Virus record (IMG/VR): IMGVR_UViG_3300035136_000050
Span: 1 to 57,599 of that record
Origin: a virus
Strand: one strand, 5' to 3'
Length of the DNA: 57,599 nucleotides
Below are positions 38,928-47,590 of the stretch, piece by piece. How positions within the stretch are numbered: the first letter of the stretch is position 1; each line of letters opens with the position of its first letter. The notes under the pieces are model-generated. The model saw only the letters and a program-made list of their open reading frames with translations. It made no database searches and was not told the DNA's origin. Both the position numbers and the translations under genes were made by a program.

Positions 38928-40691
38928 TTGGTGTTGGGTGCAGGCGTCCGAGGGACGGGAAACAGGGCACATAATAGAACCTTATCTGACCTGGATAGGC
39001 GGCGGGTGCGGGCGGCGGCGATGGTGGAGCAGCGGCTGCGGGCGGCGCGACGGGACCGGGCAAAAGTGGACCTGTTGACGTGGACAATGTTGCACCGGCG
39101 ACGGCTGGGGCCGGGACGGTTGTTTGACCTGACGCAGCACCGTTATTTGATGGAGATTTACCGCGACCAGGCTGAGGAGATAGTGGTGATTAAGGCGGGA
39201 CAAGTGGGAGTGAGCGAATACGCGATCTCCTGGGTGCTGTGGGCGGCGGATATGCGAGGGGCAACAGGGTTGTATGTGTTCCCGACCGACACGCACGTGA
39301 GTGATTTCAGTGCGGCGCGGCTGGGTCCGGCGATTGAGCCAGAGGTGTCGCCGTATCTGGCGGACCTGGTGGTGGCGGCGCAGGGGAATAGCAAGCGCGG
39401 CGCTGACCGAGTGGGACTGAAACGGGTGCGCAATCGGTTTATTTATTTCCGAGGCGCGAAGGTGCAGCCGGACGGGCGAGCGCCTCAGTTGCGCAGTATT
39501 GACGCGGACGTGCTGGTGCTCGATGAATATGACGAGATGGACCGGCGAGCGCCGGCCATTGCCCGCGAGCGGCTGGGGCATAGCGCCATCGCCGAGACGC
39601 GGCTGATTTCGACACCCACATTCGCAAACGTTGGCGTCCACGCGGAATACCTGGCCAGCGATCAGAGATCGTGGCACGTGCGATGTATGGCCTGCGGTCG
39701 TTGGCAGGATTTGACGATTGATGACCTGGTGGTGGAGTGGGATGACCTGGGCAGGCCAGTGGCGTGGCACGAGGACGGGGATGGCAAGCCGTTTTTGGCG
39801 TGTAGGGCCTGCGGGGGTGAGATGGACCGGCTGGGACGAGGGGGATGGGTGGCGGCGTACCCAGGCCGGGCGGCACATGGGTATCATTTGAGCCGATTGT
39901 TCGCGCCTCAGCGGGCACTAGTTGTTCTCCTGGATGCCCTAGGCAGCACGGATGAGAGCGAGCGGCAGCAGGTTTATAACCAGGGCCTGGGGCTGCCGTA
40001 TCGTTCGCCCACCTCGATGTCGTTGGATGACGAGACGTTGGACAGGTGCAGGCGAGAATACGGCCTGGCGATTGGGGACGAGGAACCGGTGATGGGGGTG
40101 GACGTAGGACGGGCGCTGCACGTGGTGGTGCGCGAGACGCTGGAAGGCGGGGAGCGCCGGGCGCGGTTCATTGGCGAGGTGCCGAATTTTGAGGACGTGA
40201 CGCAGTTGATGAACTTGCACGATGTGAGGCGGTGCGTGGTGGACGCGCTGCCGGAGACGCGGAAGGCGAGGGAATTCCAGGCCGAGCACGGGCGGGGCGT
40301 GGTGTGGCTGGCGTATTATAGCGGCCAGAGGGCGGGGAGCCAGAAGGAAGCGGCGGCGCGCTGGAACGAGGGCGAGGGGACGGTGACGCTGGACCGGACG
40401 CGGACGCTGGACGCGACGTTGGGACTTTTTGCGACGGCGGCGCGGGGAGAGGTCGGGAACACATTGCCTGCGAACGCGCGGGATTTGCGGGATTATTACG
40501 CGCATTTGAAGGCGATGGAGCGCGTGTTCCGCGACGGGACGGACGGAAACCAGGTGGCGGTGTACGTGGAGAGCGGGCCGGATCACTATGCTCACGCGGA
40601 GAATTATTGTATGGCGGCGGCATTGGCCCCGGGTCCTGTGAAGGTGCGGACGTCGAGCCGGGTGGTGAGCGCGCGGGGGATGTTTGACTGA
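38928..40691 (+). CDS. Terminase large subunit (GpA-like)
   Basis: A 587-residue packaging motor and nuclease. The Walker A-like motif is EIVVIKAGQVGVSEYAISW and Walker B is ADVLVLDEYDEMDRRAP. The motif-III region is ETRLISTPTFANVG. A zinc-binding insertion (CMACGRWQDL, CRACGGE), characteristic of the GpA group, follows. The nuclease domain carries the acidic residues in EEPVMGVDVGRALHVVV and VVDALPETRKAREF. Start uncertain: TTG 38928 has GAGG upstream but would translate a dispersed 21-bp site (38968-38988) as AHNRTLSDLD. ATG 39021 begins the conserved part. Confidence 0.9.
   Translation: MVLGAGVRGTGNRAHNRTLSDLDRRRVRAAAMVEQRLRAARRDRAKVDLLTWTMLHRRRLGPGRLFDLTQHRYLMEIYRDQAEEIVVIKAGQVGVSEYAISWVLWAADMRGATGLYVFPTDTHVSDFSAARLGPAIEPEVSPYLADLVVAAQGNSKRGADRVGLKRVRNRFIYFRGAKVQPDGRAPQLRSIDADVLVLDEYDEMDRRAPAIARERLGHSAIAETRLISTPTFANVGVHAEYLASDQRSWHVRCMACGRWQDLTIDDLVVEWDDLGRPVAWHEDGDGKPFLACRACGGEMDRLGRGGWVAAYPGRAAHGYHLSRLFAPQRALVVLLDALGSTDESERQQVYNQGLGLPYRSPTSMSLDDETLDRCRREYGLAIGDEEPVMGVDVGRALHVVVRETLEGGERRARFIGEVPNFEDVTQLMNLHDVRRCVVDALPETRKAREFQAEHGRGVVWLAYYSGQRAGSQKEAAARWNEGEGTVTLDRTRTLDATLGLFATAARGEVGNTLPANARDLRDYYAHLKAMERVFRDGTDGNQVAVYVESGPDHYAHAENYCMAAALAPGPVKVRTSSRVVSARGMFD
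38968..38988 (+). repeat. Dispersed 21-bp site 8 (CACATAA-N7-TTATCTG)
   Basis: 33 bp before ATG 39021, the preferred start of the terminase. Confidence 0.85.
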
Positions 40692-41971
40692 TGAGTCTGA
40701 TTAGCCGATTTACGGCGTTGTTTCGGCGCGAGGACCAGGGCCAGGCGCGGACAACGAGCGACGAGGTCCCACGCCCAGCGCGGCCCACGGCGGAGTTGCG
40801 GCGGTTCCAGGCGGAGAAGGGACGCCGGGAGATCGTGACAGTCTGCCGGCAGATGTATGACGAGGACACGCGGGCCGAGGGGGTGTTGAAAACACTGGCG
40901 CGGGACGCGACGCGAGGCGGGTTTCAGGTGCATGTGTCGGAGGGGACCGAGGTGCAGCGGGCGCAGGACGTGGCAGAGGCGTTGATACAACGACTCAAAT
41001 TGTTCCAACGGTTGGACGATTGGGCGCGGTTGTCGCTTCGAGATGGGGATTCGTTCCTGGAACTGTCGGTGGATGAGGCAGGGCTGGTGCAGGAGGTGAC
41101 CAGGAAGCCGACGTTGGAGATGCACAGGAACTCTAACGACCGCGACCAGTTCGAGGACGCGACGCGGGCGTTTTGGTGGGCAGACGGGGTATGGATGGGG
41201 CAGGAAGCGCCGCGAGACGCGACGTGGTTCGCGAAGTGGCAGATCATCCACGGGCGGTGGAGCCACGACAAGGAGAGCAGGTATGGGCGACCGCTGTTTG
41301 CGAGCGCGCGGGGGCCGTGGAAGCGGGTGCGCGAGGGAGAGTTGGACCTGGCCGTGAGGCGCAAAACACGGGCGGGGATGAAATATCTGCACACGCTGGA
41401 CGGAGCCGACTCGACTGCAGTGGAGCAATATAAAGAGGATAACAAAGACGCATTGAATGACCCGTTCGCGGCGGTGGCAGATTTTTTCACTAACAATAAA
41501 GCCTCAATTCAGGCGATTCAGGGCGACGCGCGGCTGGGGGAAATCGCGGACGTGGTGCATCATATTCGGACGTGGTGGGTGGCCTCGCCGGTGCCGATGT
41601 CTCTTTTAGGCTATGGCCAGGACCTCAATCGGGACGTGCTGGGGGAGCAGAAGGAGCAGTATGTTGAGACGTTGCCGGGGGTGAGCGATTGGGTGGGGAA
41701 TCAGTTCGTGGTGCCGTTGTTGGAGCGGCAGTGGTTACTGCAGGGAATCTGGCCCAAGGGGATGACGTACAAGGTCACGTGGGCAGTGAAGCAGGTGTTG
41801 ACGGCGGAGCGGTTGCTAAAACTGGCGCAGGCGCTGACGGCGATGCAGGCGACGACGTTGTTCGATAGCGAGACGTTGATCAGGATCGCGGCGCGGATTG
41901 TGCCAGGGCTGGACGTGGAGGCGTTGCTGTTGGCGATGGAGAAGGCACGGGCTGATAGACCGTACTATTAG
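40691..41971 (+). CDS. Portal protein
   Basis: A 426-residue portal through which DNA enters and leaves the head. It begins at ATG 40691, overlapping the terminase stop. Typical features: RRFQAEKGRREIVTVCRQMY with DEDTRAEGVLKTLARDA (wing/stem start), LSLRDGDSFLELSVDEAG, then EIADVVHHIRTWWVASPVP, SLLGYGQDLNRDVLGEQKEQ and a C-terminal helical part. It is flanked by TerL and a MuF protein, the classic head-gene order. Confidence 0.9.
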   Translation: MSLISRFTALFRREDQGQARTTSDEVPRPARPTAELRRFQAEKGRREIVTVCRQMYDEDTRAEGVLKTLARDATRGGFQVHVSEGTEVQRAQDVAEALIQRLKLFQRLDDWARLSLRDGDSFLELSVDEAGLVQEVTRKPTLEMHRNSNDRDQFEDATRAFWWADGVWMGQEAPRDATWFAKWQIIHGRWSHDKESRYGRPLFASARGPWKRVREGELDLAVRRKTRAGMKYLHTLDGADSTAVEQYKEDNKDALNDPFAAVADFFTNNKASIQAIQGDARLGEIADVVHHIRTWWVASPVPMSLLGYGQDLNRDVLGEQKEQYVETLPGVSDWVGNQFVVPLLERQWLLQGIWPKGMTYKVTWAVKQVLTAERLLKLAQALTAMQATTLFDSETLIRIAARIVPGLDVEALLLAMEKARADRPYY

Positions 41972-42003
41972 GGAGTAGGGGAGTAGGGAGTAGGGGAGTA
42001 GGA

Positions 42004-42939
42004 ATGGCCGAAATTAACGAGATTGCGCTAGAAAAATTACCAGAGGCGATCCAGGCGGCTCTTTTGAAGCTGCACCTGGTGGTGACGGGGGAAACGACGC
42101 GGCTGCTGGCCGAGTTTGGGACGAGCGCGCGGGGGGTGCTGCTGGGGGCGGCGGACGAGGACGGGAAGCTGGACGCAATACGCGGTTTTAGCGCGGTGGC
42201 CGAGGTGGAGCAGCGGTGGCGGGATATGTTCACGGCCTGGACAGCGATGTTTGAGGCGGCCAGGTGGCAGGCCGGGGCGCTGGCGTTTGGGGGGCTGGCG
42301 CGTCAGCACCAAGGGATGATGGGGCTGGGGGTGGACGAGGGGCGAGGGGCGAGGGGCGGAAAGCGGTTGTTGGAACAAGAGGACTCGTCGCCGGTGTTTG
42401 AGCCGCAGTTGCAGGCGGTGCTGGACGCGGCGAGCCAGCGGGTGTGGTCGGATGGGTTCCAGTTGAGCCAGAGGATTTGGCGGCTGGACCGGGAGAGCTT
42501 GGACGGGATTCGACGGACGCTGTTGAACGGGATTGCAAGCGGGGATAGCGCGTGGAAATTGGCGCAGGAGCTCGAGCAGTTCCTGGGAGCGGACGGGGAG
42601 TGCCCTCGATGGACCTCGACTCGGTTATACAAATTGACGCCCACGGAGCGGATGGTCAGCCGCAAGGGGTTGTTGTCGTCGGTGATGGGGACGCCGTGCG
42701 AGAGCAAGGGAGTGGCGTACAAGGCGTTGCGGCTGGCGCGGAACGAGATACAGATCGCGCACATGCGGGCGACGGACGCGATTTGGGGGAACGTGCCGTG
42801 GATTGAGCAGGAGCAGATCGTGCTCAGCCCGGATCACCCGCCGATTTCGTGCGAGTGCGAGGACGTGGTGGCCGGGGGGGAGAACGGAGACGGAGTGTAT
42901 CCGAAGGGAGAGATCACGCTGCCGCTGCATATTCAGTGA
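42004..42939 (+). CDS. MuF-like minor head protein, N-terminal part before in-frame TGA
   Basis: A 311-residue head morphogenesis protein. A long helical N-terminus precedes the MuF domain (KALRLARNEIQIAHMRATDA, LSPDHPPISCECEDVV, KGEITLPLHIQ). The frame stops at TGA 42937-42939, exactly where the conserved HxxCxC motif needs its first Cys, and continues in the same frame as MCFKAAVLMPPDEF. An ordinary MuF protein would be one chain to 43167. A GGGGCGAG repeat interrupts the helical part (DEGRGARGGK). Confidence 0.8.
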   Translation: MAEINEIALEKLPEAIQAALLKLHLVVTGETTRLLAEFGTSARGVLLGAADEDGKLDAIRGFSAVAEVEQRWRDMFTAWTAMFEAARWQAGALAFGGLARQHQGMMGLGVDEGRGARGGKRLLEQEDSSPVFEPQLQAVLDAASQRVWSDGFQLSQRIWRLDRESLDGIRRTLLNGIASGDSAWKLAQELEQFLGADGECPRWTSTRLYKLTPTERMVSRKGLLSSVMGTPCESKGVAYKALRLARNEIQIAHMRATDAIWGNVPWIEQEQIVLSPDHPPISCECEDVVAGGENGDGVYPKGEITLPLHIQ

Positions 42940-43167
42940 ATGTGTTTCAAGGCGGCCGTGTTGATGCCGCCCGACGAGTTTGTGGGACGGCTGAGGGATT
43001 GGCTGGCGGGGGGAGTGTGGCCGGAGATGGATAGTTATGGGGAGTACGTGGGGGCAGAGGGAGAGGCGTTGGCGTCGCCGTCGCTGCTGGTGAGCTGGGG
43101 GGTGGAGCTGGTGACGTGGTTGTGGGGGGATGAGGCGGCGTTAAAGGGGGCGTTGGGTATTGGGTAG
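42940..43167 (+). CDS. MuF C-terminal part, same frame after TGA
   Basis: 75 codons in the same frame as 42004-42939, beginning MCFKAAVLMPPDEFVGRLRD. The sequence is the expected continuation of the MuF protein, not a separate family. It could be made by reinitiation at TGAATG or by reading through TGA. A GGCGGC-n9-GCCGCC hairpin starts 11 nt after the TGA. Confidence 0.7.
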   Translation: MCFKAAVLMPPDEFVGRLRDWLAGGVWPEMDSYGEYVGAEGEALASPSLLVSWGVELVTWLWGDEAALKGALGIG

Positions 43168-43364
43168 CGGATATTAGGTATTGGGTATTCTAGCCCGCTG
43201 GGTGCTGGGTTGGGATCGGGTACACCCCCCGGGTGTCCCCCCCGGGATCCCCCCCACCCTATCCCGCTCAGCACCGAGGGGGTTAGAACGGGGTGTTTGC
43301 GCGCAAACGTCGCGCGGCGTGCAAACATTAGAACGCAGAGCGGCGGAATGGGCGGATTTCAGGG

Positions 43365-43385
43365 CACATAATAGGGCATTATGTG
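43365..43385 (+). repeat. Dispersed 21-bp site 9 (CACATAA-N7-TTATGTG)
   Basis: A perfect inverted repeat, 53 bp before the capsid gene, adjoining the inverted repeat at 43390-43420. The 270-bp gap 43168-43437 also holds tattggg, GTTTGCGCGCAAAC and acgcagagcggcggaatgg repeats and no gene. Confidence 0.9.
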
Positions 43386-43389
43386 AGCA

Positions 43390-43420
43390 GACCCTAAAGG
43401 TCTGACAGACCTTTAGGGTC
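43390..43420. repeat. 14-bp-arm inverted repeat, copy 3
   Basis: GACCCTAAAGGTCT-gac-AGACCTTTAGGGTC immediately after dispersed site 9 and before the capsid gene's ribosome binding site. Confidence 0.85.
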
Positions 43421-43437
43421 GAGAGCAGGAGGGCAGG

Positions 43438-46086
43438 ATGAGCAAGCGAAAGGTTGAGCGCGGGAAGGCGTTGGAAGAGTTGGTGAAGGGATCGCTAAAT
43501 TATACGTTCTACGCGATCCGGCAGGCGTTTCGGACGCAGTTCCCCGATTTGAAATGGGATTATTGGGTGGAGGAGATTTTTGTTGATCACATCATCGTCA
43601 AAAATGAGGACCTCCCGGTTGACGAGTATTATTATGTCACCTATGCGCGCGACGGGGACGAATACGTGTTTGCCGACCGAGATGGTTGGGAGATCGTAGA
43701 ACTGACGTACCAGGTGCAAATGGCAGAGCGCCGGGAGCGGCCGGAGGGGGAGCGATTTACCGAGGCGATGGGGAGCGTGCGGCTGCTGGACGAGGGGAAG
43801 GACACGCCAGAGGGGCCGTGGCGCATCAAGGCCGTGGGAGTCACGGCGGACGTAGTGAATGAAAACGGGCGACGTTACCCGGCTCCGGTGCTCGATGCAG
43901 CGGTTCAGGAGCTGCGCTCTCATCTGCACGAGAGCGCGGGGCAGGGACGCGCATTACAGTTATATGGCGAATCGGAACATCCCAGCATGAAGGCGGCCCG
44001 GCGGCCGTTCCTTCCCGAGGTGGTCGTGAACTGGGACAAGGTGGCGTTCGACGGGCAGCAAATCCTGCTCGAAGGCAACCTGCTGGGAACGGCCAAGGGG
44101 AAGGACATCCGGGCGCAGATGGTGGGCGGCGTGGTTCCTGGCGTGAGCCAGCGCGCATACGGCGAGACGCACATTGTAAAAGAGGACGGCCAGCAAATCC
44201 AGGAGGCGGATTGGTTGATCATCACGGGCTATGACCTGACGGTTGAACCGAGCGATCCGGTTGCTGGCGTAACTATGTTTGAATCCAAGAAACGTCAGGA
44301 GGGCGAGATGGAACTGAATTTGGAGGTTTTGAAGGAGAAATACCCGGAGCTGGTGGCGGCGATTCTCCAGGAGGCGAATGAAAAGAAGCGCCGCGAGCTG
44401 GAGGAGGCGCTGGCGCAGAAGGCCGAGGAAGACGCGCACATCAAAAAGCTCGTCGCCGGGCGCGAGGCCGAGTTGCGCAAGGCGCTGGGGCTGGACGAGA
44501 CGGCGGACCTGGTGCAGGCCGTGGCGGGCCAGAAGGACCGGCTGGTGGAGCTTGAGGAAGCAAACCGGAAGCGCGCGGTGGCCGAGTACATCGAGGCGCA
44601 GATCGGGGAGATCAAAAACTACCCCGAGTGGTTGCGCAAACAGATGACCGAGGCGGTGCAGGAGCTGGCTCCGCAGACTGTCGAGGAAGCGAAAAAGGTC
44701 ATCCTGGCCAAGCGCAAGGAATACGACGGGATCATGGCCCGGGTGGAACTGGCGGCGCAGGGGCATCCGTCTGGTCTCCAGGTGCTGGGGCCGGTGTTGG
44801 AGCGGGAGACGGGTGTGCCAGCATACGCGGCGGCGTCGTGGCAGTTGCAGGAATCCATGCGGCGCAGCGGGATGGTGCGGACCTGGGACGCCAGGAAACC
44901 GGCCAACGTGAACGAAATGTTTGCCAAGTTGTACCTGGAGCGGTTCGACAAGGTCTACCAGGCGCATCTGGCCCGCGAACAGCGGGAATACGAGGAAGCG
45001 GAGCAGGCTAGTGACCTGAATCTGCCATACTCTGTGAGCCGGGCGGTGGTGGCCGAGGCGTTTCCTATGCTGGTGGCCACCAGCATTTTTGACTTTGGCA
45101 CGACGGACCAGGGTACGTTTCGATTGTATTACGAAACCTACGCGGGCGAGTCGGGCTATACAGGGACGGTGACGGACGAGGCCGTGACGGCGGATCACGA
45201 CGACTGGGTGGCGTTGGATTACAAGCGCGCCACGCCGGGGACGGTGGTGGTAACGAACTCGGGCGGGACCGTGACCTACACCGAGGGCAGTGATTACGTG
45301 GTGGATTACGCCAACGGGCAAATTATGGCTCTTTCGACCGGCAGTATCACCAACGCGCAGTCGCTCTTGGTGGATTACCAATACACGGCGATCCGCAAGG
45401 GCGAAATGGCGGCCATCGAGCGCGGGAAACTGACGTTGAGCTACCAGGTGGTGGACGCGGCGGCGGATCGGCTGGCGACGCAGATCAGCAGCGAGGCCAT
45501 TGTGTTCAGCCGCAGCCAGATCGGCTGGGACGCGGTGGCGCGGACGCTATCCAGCCTGGTGCGGCAGGTGCAGCGCAAGATTGACCAGGGCATCTTGTAC
45601 CTGGCCCTGGCCTCGGCGTTGCGCGTGGCGAACAACAGCGGCGGGACCTGGGATAGCGCGAACGACACCCTGGACGACCTGGTGCAGCTTCTGGGTCTGG
45701 CCAAGGTCAAAATCTACAATCGGTTCTATGAGCCGACATCATTCGTGATCAGCGCGACGAACGCGGATCGGTTGAGCAACTGGAGCGGGTTCAAGCGGGA
45801 CGGGTTCCCGGACGCGGTCCTGAACGCCAACGGGTTTGTGGGGCGCGTGAAAGGGTTGCCGGTGTTCCAGAGCACCGAGTTCAGCGACAGCTACGTTTTG
45901 CCGGTGAACCGGGAGCTGGTCATGCACCGCGTGTTCCAGCCGATGGTCATCAAGGGGCCGTATCCGTCCTACGACGTGAGCGGCGGGACCTCGAAGATCG
46001 TGGCGGCGGATCAGTATTACGCCGAGGAATACAACGTGAGCGCGGCTCCTGTGCCTGAGAAGGGCGCGTACATCGCGGTGATCTAG
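43438..46086 (+). CDS. Prohead protease - scaffold - major capsid fusion
   Basis: An 882-residue polyprotein. Residues 1-95 are unfamiliar. About 105-270 form an S78-type prohead protease (VGVTADVVNENGRRYPAPVL, catalytic His in GESEHPSMKAARR, Ser in VVPGVSQRAYGE). About 285-425 form a Glu/Lys-rich scaffold coiled coil (EANEKKRRELEEALAQKAEE). About 440-882 are an HK97-fold major capsid protein (NRFYEPTSFVISATNADRLS, GLPVFQSTEF). A beta module at about 575-640 (TYTEGSDYVVDYANGQIMAL) is shared with the tail-tip protein. The protease would cut itself free during maturation. Codon use is less G-biased than in neighbours. Confidence 0.85.
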   Translation: MSKRKVERGKALEELVKGSLNYTFYAIRQAFRTQFPDLKWDYWVEEIFVDHIIVKNEDLPVDEYYYVTYARDGDEYVFADRDGWEIVELTYQVQMAERRERPEGERFTEAMGSVRLLDEGKDTPEGPWRIKAVGVTADVVNENGRRYPAPVLDAAVQELRSHLHESAGQGRALQLYGESEHPSMKAARRPFLPEVVVNWDKVAFDGQQILLEGNLLGTAKGKDIRAQMVGGVVPGVSQRAYGETHIVKEDGQQIQEADWLIITGYDLTVEPSDPVAGVTMFESKKRQEGEMELNLEVLKEKYPELVAAILQEANEKKRRELEEALAQKAEEDAHIKKLVAGREAELRKALGLDETADLVQAVAGQKDRLVELEEANRKRAVAEYIEAQIGEIKNYPEWLRKQMTEAVQELAPQTVEEAKKVILAKRKEYDGIMARVELAAQGHPSGLQVLGPVLERETGVPAYAAASWQLQESMRRSGMVRTWDARKPANVNEMFAKLYLERFDKVYQAHLAREQREYEEAEQASDLNLPYSVSRAVVAEAFPMLVATSIFDFGTTDQGTFRLYYETYAGESGYTGTVTDEAVTADHDDWVALDYKRATPGTVVVTNSGGTVTYTEGSDYVVDYANGQIMALSTGSITNAQSLLVDYQYTAIRKGEMAAIERGKLTLSYQVVDAAADRLATQISSEAIVFSRSQIGWDAVARTLSSLVRQVQRKIDQGILYLALASALRVANNSGGTWDSANDTLDDLVQLLGLAKVKIYNRFYEPTSFVISATNADRLSNWSGFKRDGFPDAVLNANGFVGRVKGLPVFQSTEFSDSYVLPVNRELVMHRVFQPMVIKGPYPSYDVSGGTSKIVAADQYYAEEYNVSAAPVPEKGAYIAVI

Positions 46087-46130
46087 TTTTACAAGCGCGG
46101 GGGCGGGGTGGCCTCGCCCCCTGTTGTTCC
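46087..46130 (+). terminator. Possible terminator after the capsid gene
   Basis: GCGGGGGCGGGGTGGCCTCGCCCCCTGTTGTT: a GGGGGCG/CGCCCCC stem followed by a broken T-tract. It may adjust the ratio of capsid to downstream messages. Confidence 0.5.
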
Positions 46131-46131
46131 T

Positions 46132-46155
46132 TCCTTCGGCAAGCTCAGGATGAGA
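46132..46155. repeat. Interspersed 'ccttcgacaagctcaggatga' repeat family
   Basis: Representative copy. Others near 15757, 21795, 23300, 28074, 29871, 31236, 53117 and 54187. When translated it gives PELVEG or PSTSSG tails. Widely dispersed in some bacterial genomes, so probably acquired from the host. Confidence 0.8.
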
Positions 46156-46192
46156 CGCGGAGGGGCAGGACGGATTTTTGGGAGGTAGGAAG

Positions 46193-46867
46193 GTGAAATC
46201 GAAAATCAGGTTGTTGACGACGGTGGTTTTGAGCGCGATGCTGGCGCTGGTGTTGATCGGGGCGCTGGTGGCGTCGTCGCCGACGGCGAGGGCAGAGCCG
46301 GGAGCGCCGGAGCCGGGGACGGTGGCCGGGATACGGACGTTCGAGTTTTATCCGGCGACATACGTCAGTGGGGCGAGTGGGACGGCGTATTCGTCCAGTC
46401 CTCGATATTACTATGGCCAAGACATGACCTATTCGAGGAATTGGCACAGCGCGGACGTGTTTGTGACGGCGGACGTGAGCGGAACGGCCGCGGTTACGGT
46501 GACGGCGCAGTATAGCCCGGACGCGACGAACTGGACGGACGCAGAGTTTTTAAGCGAGGGCTGGGTGTTGCCGTTGACATACGAATCTACTGTCACGAAC
46601 ACCGCGACTATAACGAATAGCAGCGGGGTCACGAGTACGACGACGTCCACCTCGACGATGACGACGACGGCGACGCATTCGTTCAGCGGCTCGACGGCGA
46701 CGAGGTCCAGCGAGTGGGTGAAATACCAGACAAATCTTTCGACTGACGCCACAGAGTTTTTCCGGCTGCCTTTGGCCGGGGAGTACATGCGGTTCAAGAT
46801 CGAGTACGCGGCCAGTGTGACCGAGGGTGTTACTGTCACCATCAAGTCCACGTTGCGCAACGATTAG
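46193..46867 (+). CDS. Signal-peptide-bearing virion-region protein
   Basis: A 224-residue protein. GTG start at 46193 behind GGAGG. A long hydrophobic N-terminus (VVLSAMLALVLIGALVA, then SSPTARAEP) looks like a cleavable signal peptide. The rest is Thr/Ser/Val-rich beta sequence (TFEFYPATYVSGASGTAYSS, FFRLPLAGEYMRFKIEYAAS). Placed directly after the capsid gene where decoration proteins occur, yet exported proteins are not expected in capsids. It may be a surface or outer-envelope protein. Confidence 0.6.
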   Translation: MKSKIRLLTTVVLSAMLALVLIGALVASSPTARAEPGAPEPGTVAGIRTFEFYPATYVSGASGTAYSSSPRYYYGQDMTYSRNWHSADVFVTADVSGTAAVTVTAQYSPDATNWTDAEFLSEGWVLPLTYESTVTNTATITNSSGVTSTTTSTSTMTTTATHSFSGSTATRSSEWVKYQTNLSTDATEFFRLPLAGEYMRFKIEYAASVTEGVTVTIKSTLRND

Positions 46868-46897
46868 ACGAGCGGCGAGTCAGCGAGTCAGCGAATT

Positions 46898-46925
46898 GGC
46901 GAGGGGGGCGGGGTCTCCCCTCGCT
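46898..46925 (+). terminator. Hairpin GCGAGGGG...CCCCTCGC
   Basis: An 8-bp stem in the 81-bp gap after the previous gene, followed by TTGTGG. A weak terminator or processing hairpin. Confidence 0.4.
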
Positions 46926-46948
46926 TGTGGATATAGACGGAGGACGAT

Positions 46949-47278
46949 ATGGTTACGGTGACGTACATTGGAGAGAATCCGTTGCCGGTTTTTGGCCGGT
47001 TGATGCTGCCGGGGGAGCGGCGGGAGTTGAATCCGAAGCAGGCGGCCTGGCTGGACGAGGAATACCCGGGGCGGTTCGAGTTTGCTGTGGATGGCGAGGT
47101 ATTTGTTCAGGCGGTTCCTGACACGTCTGTGGACATAGACGCAACGGACGCGGCGACGCGGCTGGCTCAGGTTGCGGGGATAAAACTGGCCGACGTGGCG
47201 GCGGGGCTAGAGCCGGGAAAGCGCGTGGGGAAGCCGGACGTGGATACGTTTTTGAGGGAACACGGATTGGCGGAATGA
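46949..47278 (+). CDS. Hypothetical structural-region protein
   Basis: A 109-residue protein, MVTVTYIGENPLPVFGRLML, with GGAGG upstream. The N-terminal half is beta-rich. The C-terminal part (TRLAQVAGIKLADVAAGLEP, then PDVDTFLREHGLAE) is helical, and its last residues are encoded by an acacggattggcggaatg repeat. The position suggests a head or connector accessory protein. Confidence 0.6.
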   Translation: MVTVTYIGENPLPVFGRLMLPGERRELNPKQAAWLDEEYPGRFEFAVDGEVFVQAVPDTSVDIDATDAATRLAQVAGIKLADVAAGLEPGKRVGKPDVDTFLREHGLAE

Positions 47279-47288
47279 ACGGATAGGG

Positions 47289-47309
47289 CACGTAAGCGAT
47301 TATTATGTG
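47289..47309 (+). repeat. Dispersed 21-bp site 10 (CACGTAA-N7-TTATGTG)
   Basis: Intergenic, 18 bp before the next start codon. Confidence 0.85.
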
Positions 47310-47326
47310 ATCTGTGGAGAGTGCGT

Positions 47327-47590
47327 ATGGCAACATTAGCAGATGCAGATCGTTTGGCCATCTGGGCGGACGTGATGAGGGACCTCAGCCGGTCTCATAT
47401 AGAGATTCCTATCAATAACGTGGATTTGCGCTCGTTGATCAATTTCATGGACGTGCAGTTGGAGAGCGCCGAGACCAGTATTTTTACCGCGTTGCCGGCA
47501 GGCGAGGGCAAGGCCTGGTTGCTGGCGCATCCTGAACTGGGGCGGGAGTTGTTGGCGCGGATTGAGCGCAAACGACGGGAGACGTTGTAA
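47327..47590 (+). CDS. Small hypothetical protein
   Basis: An 87-residue protein starting MATLADADRLAIWADVMRDL at 47327 with GGAG upstream. Helical, with IPINNVDLRSLINFMDVQLE and HPELGRELLARIERKRR. Its stop overlaps the next start as TAATG. Proteins of this kind often accompany the decoration protein that follows in related phages; function unknown. Confidence 0.6.
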   Translation: MATLADADRLAIWADVMRDLSRSHIEIPINNVDLRSLINFMDVQLESAETSIFTALPAGEGKAWLLAHPELGRELLARIERKRRETL

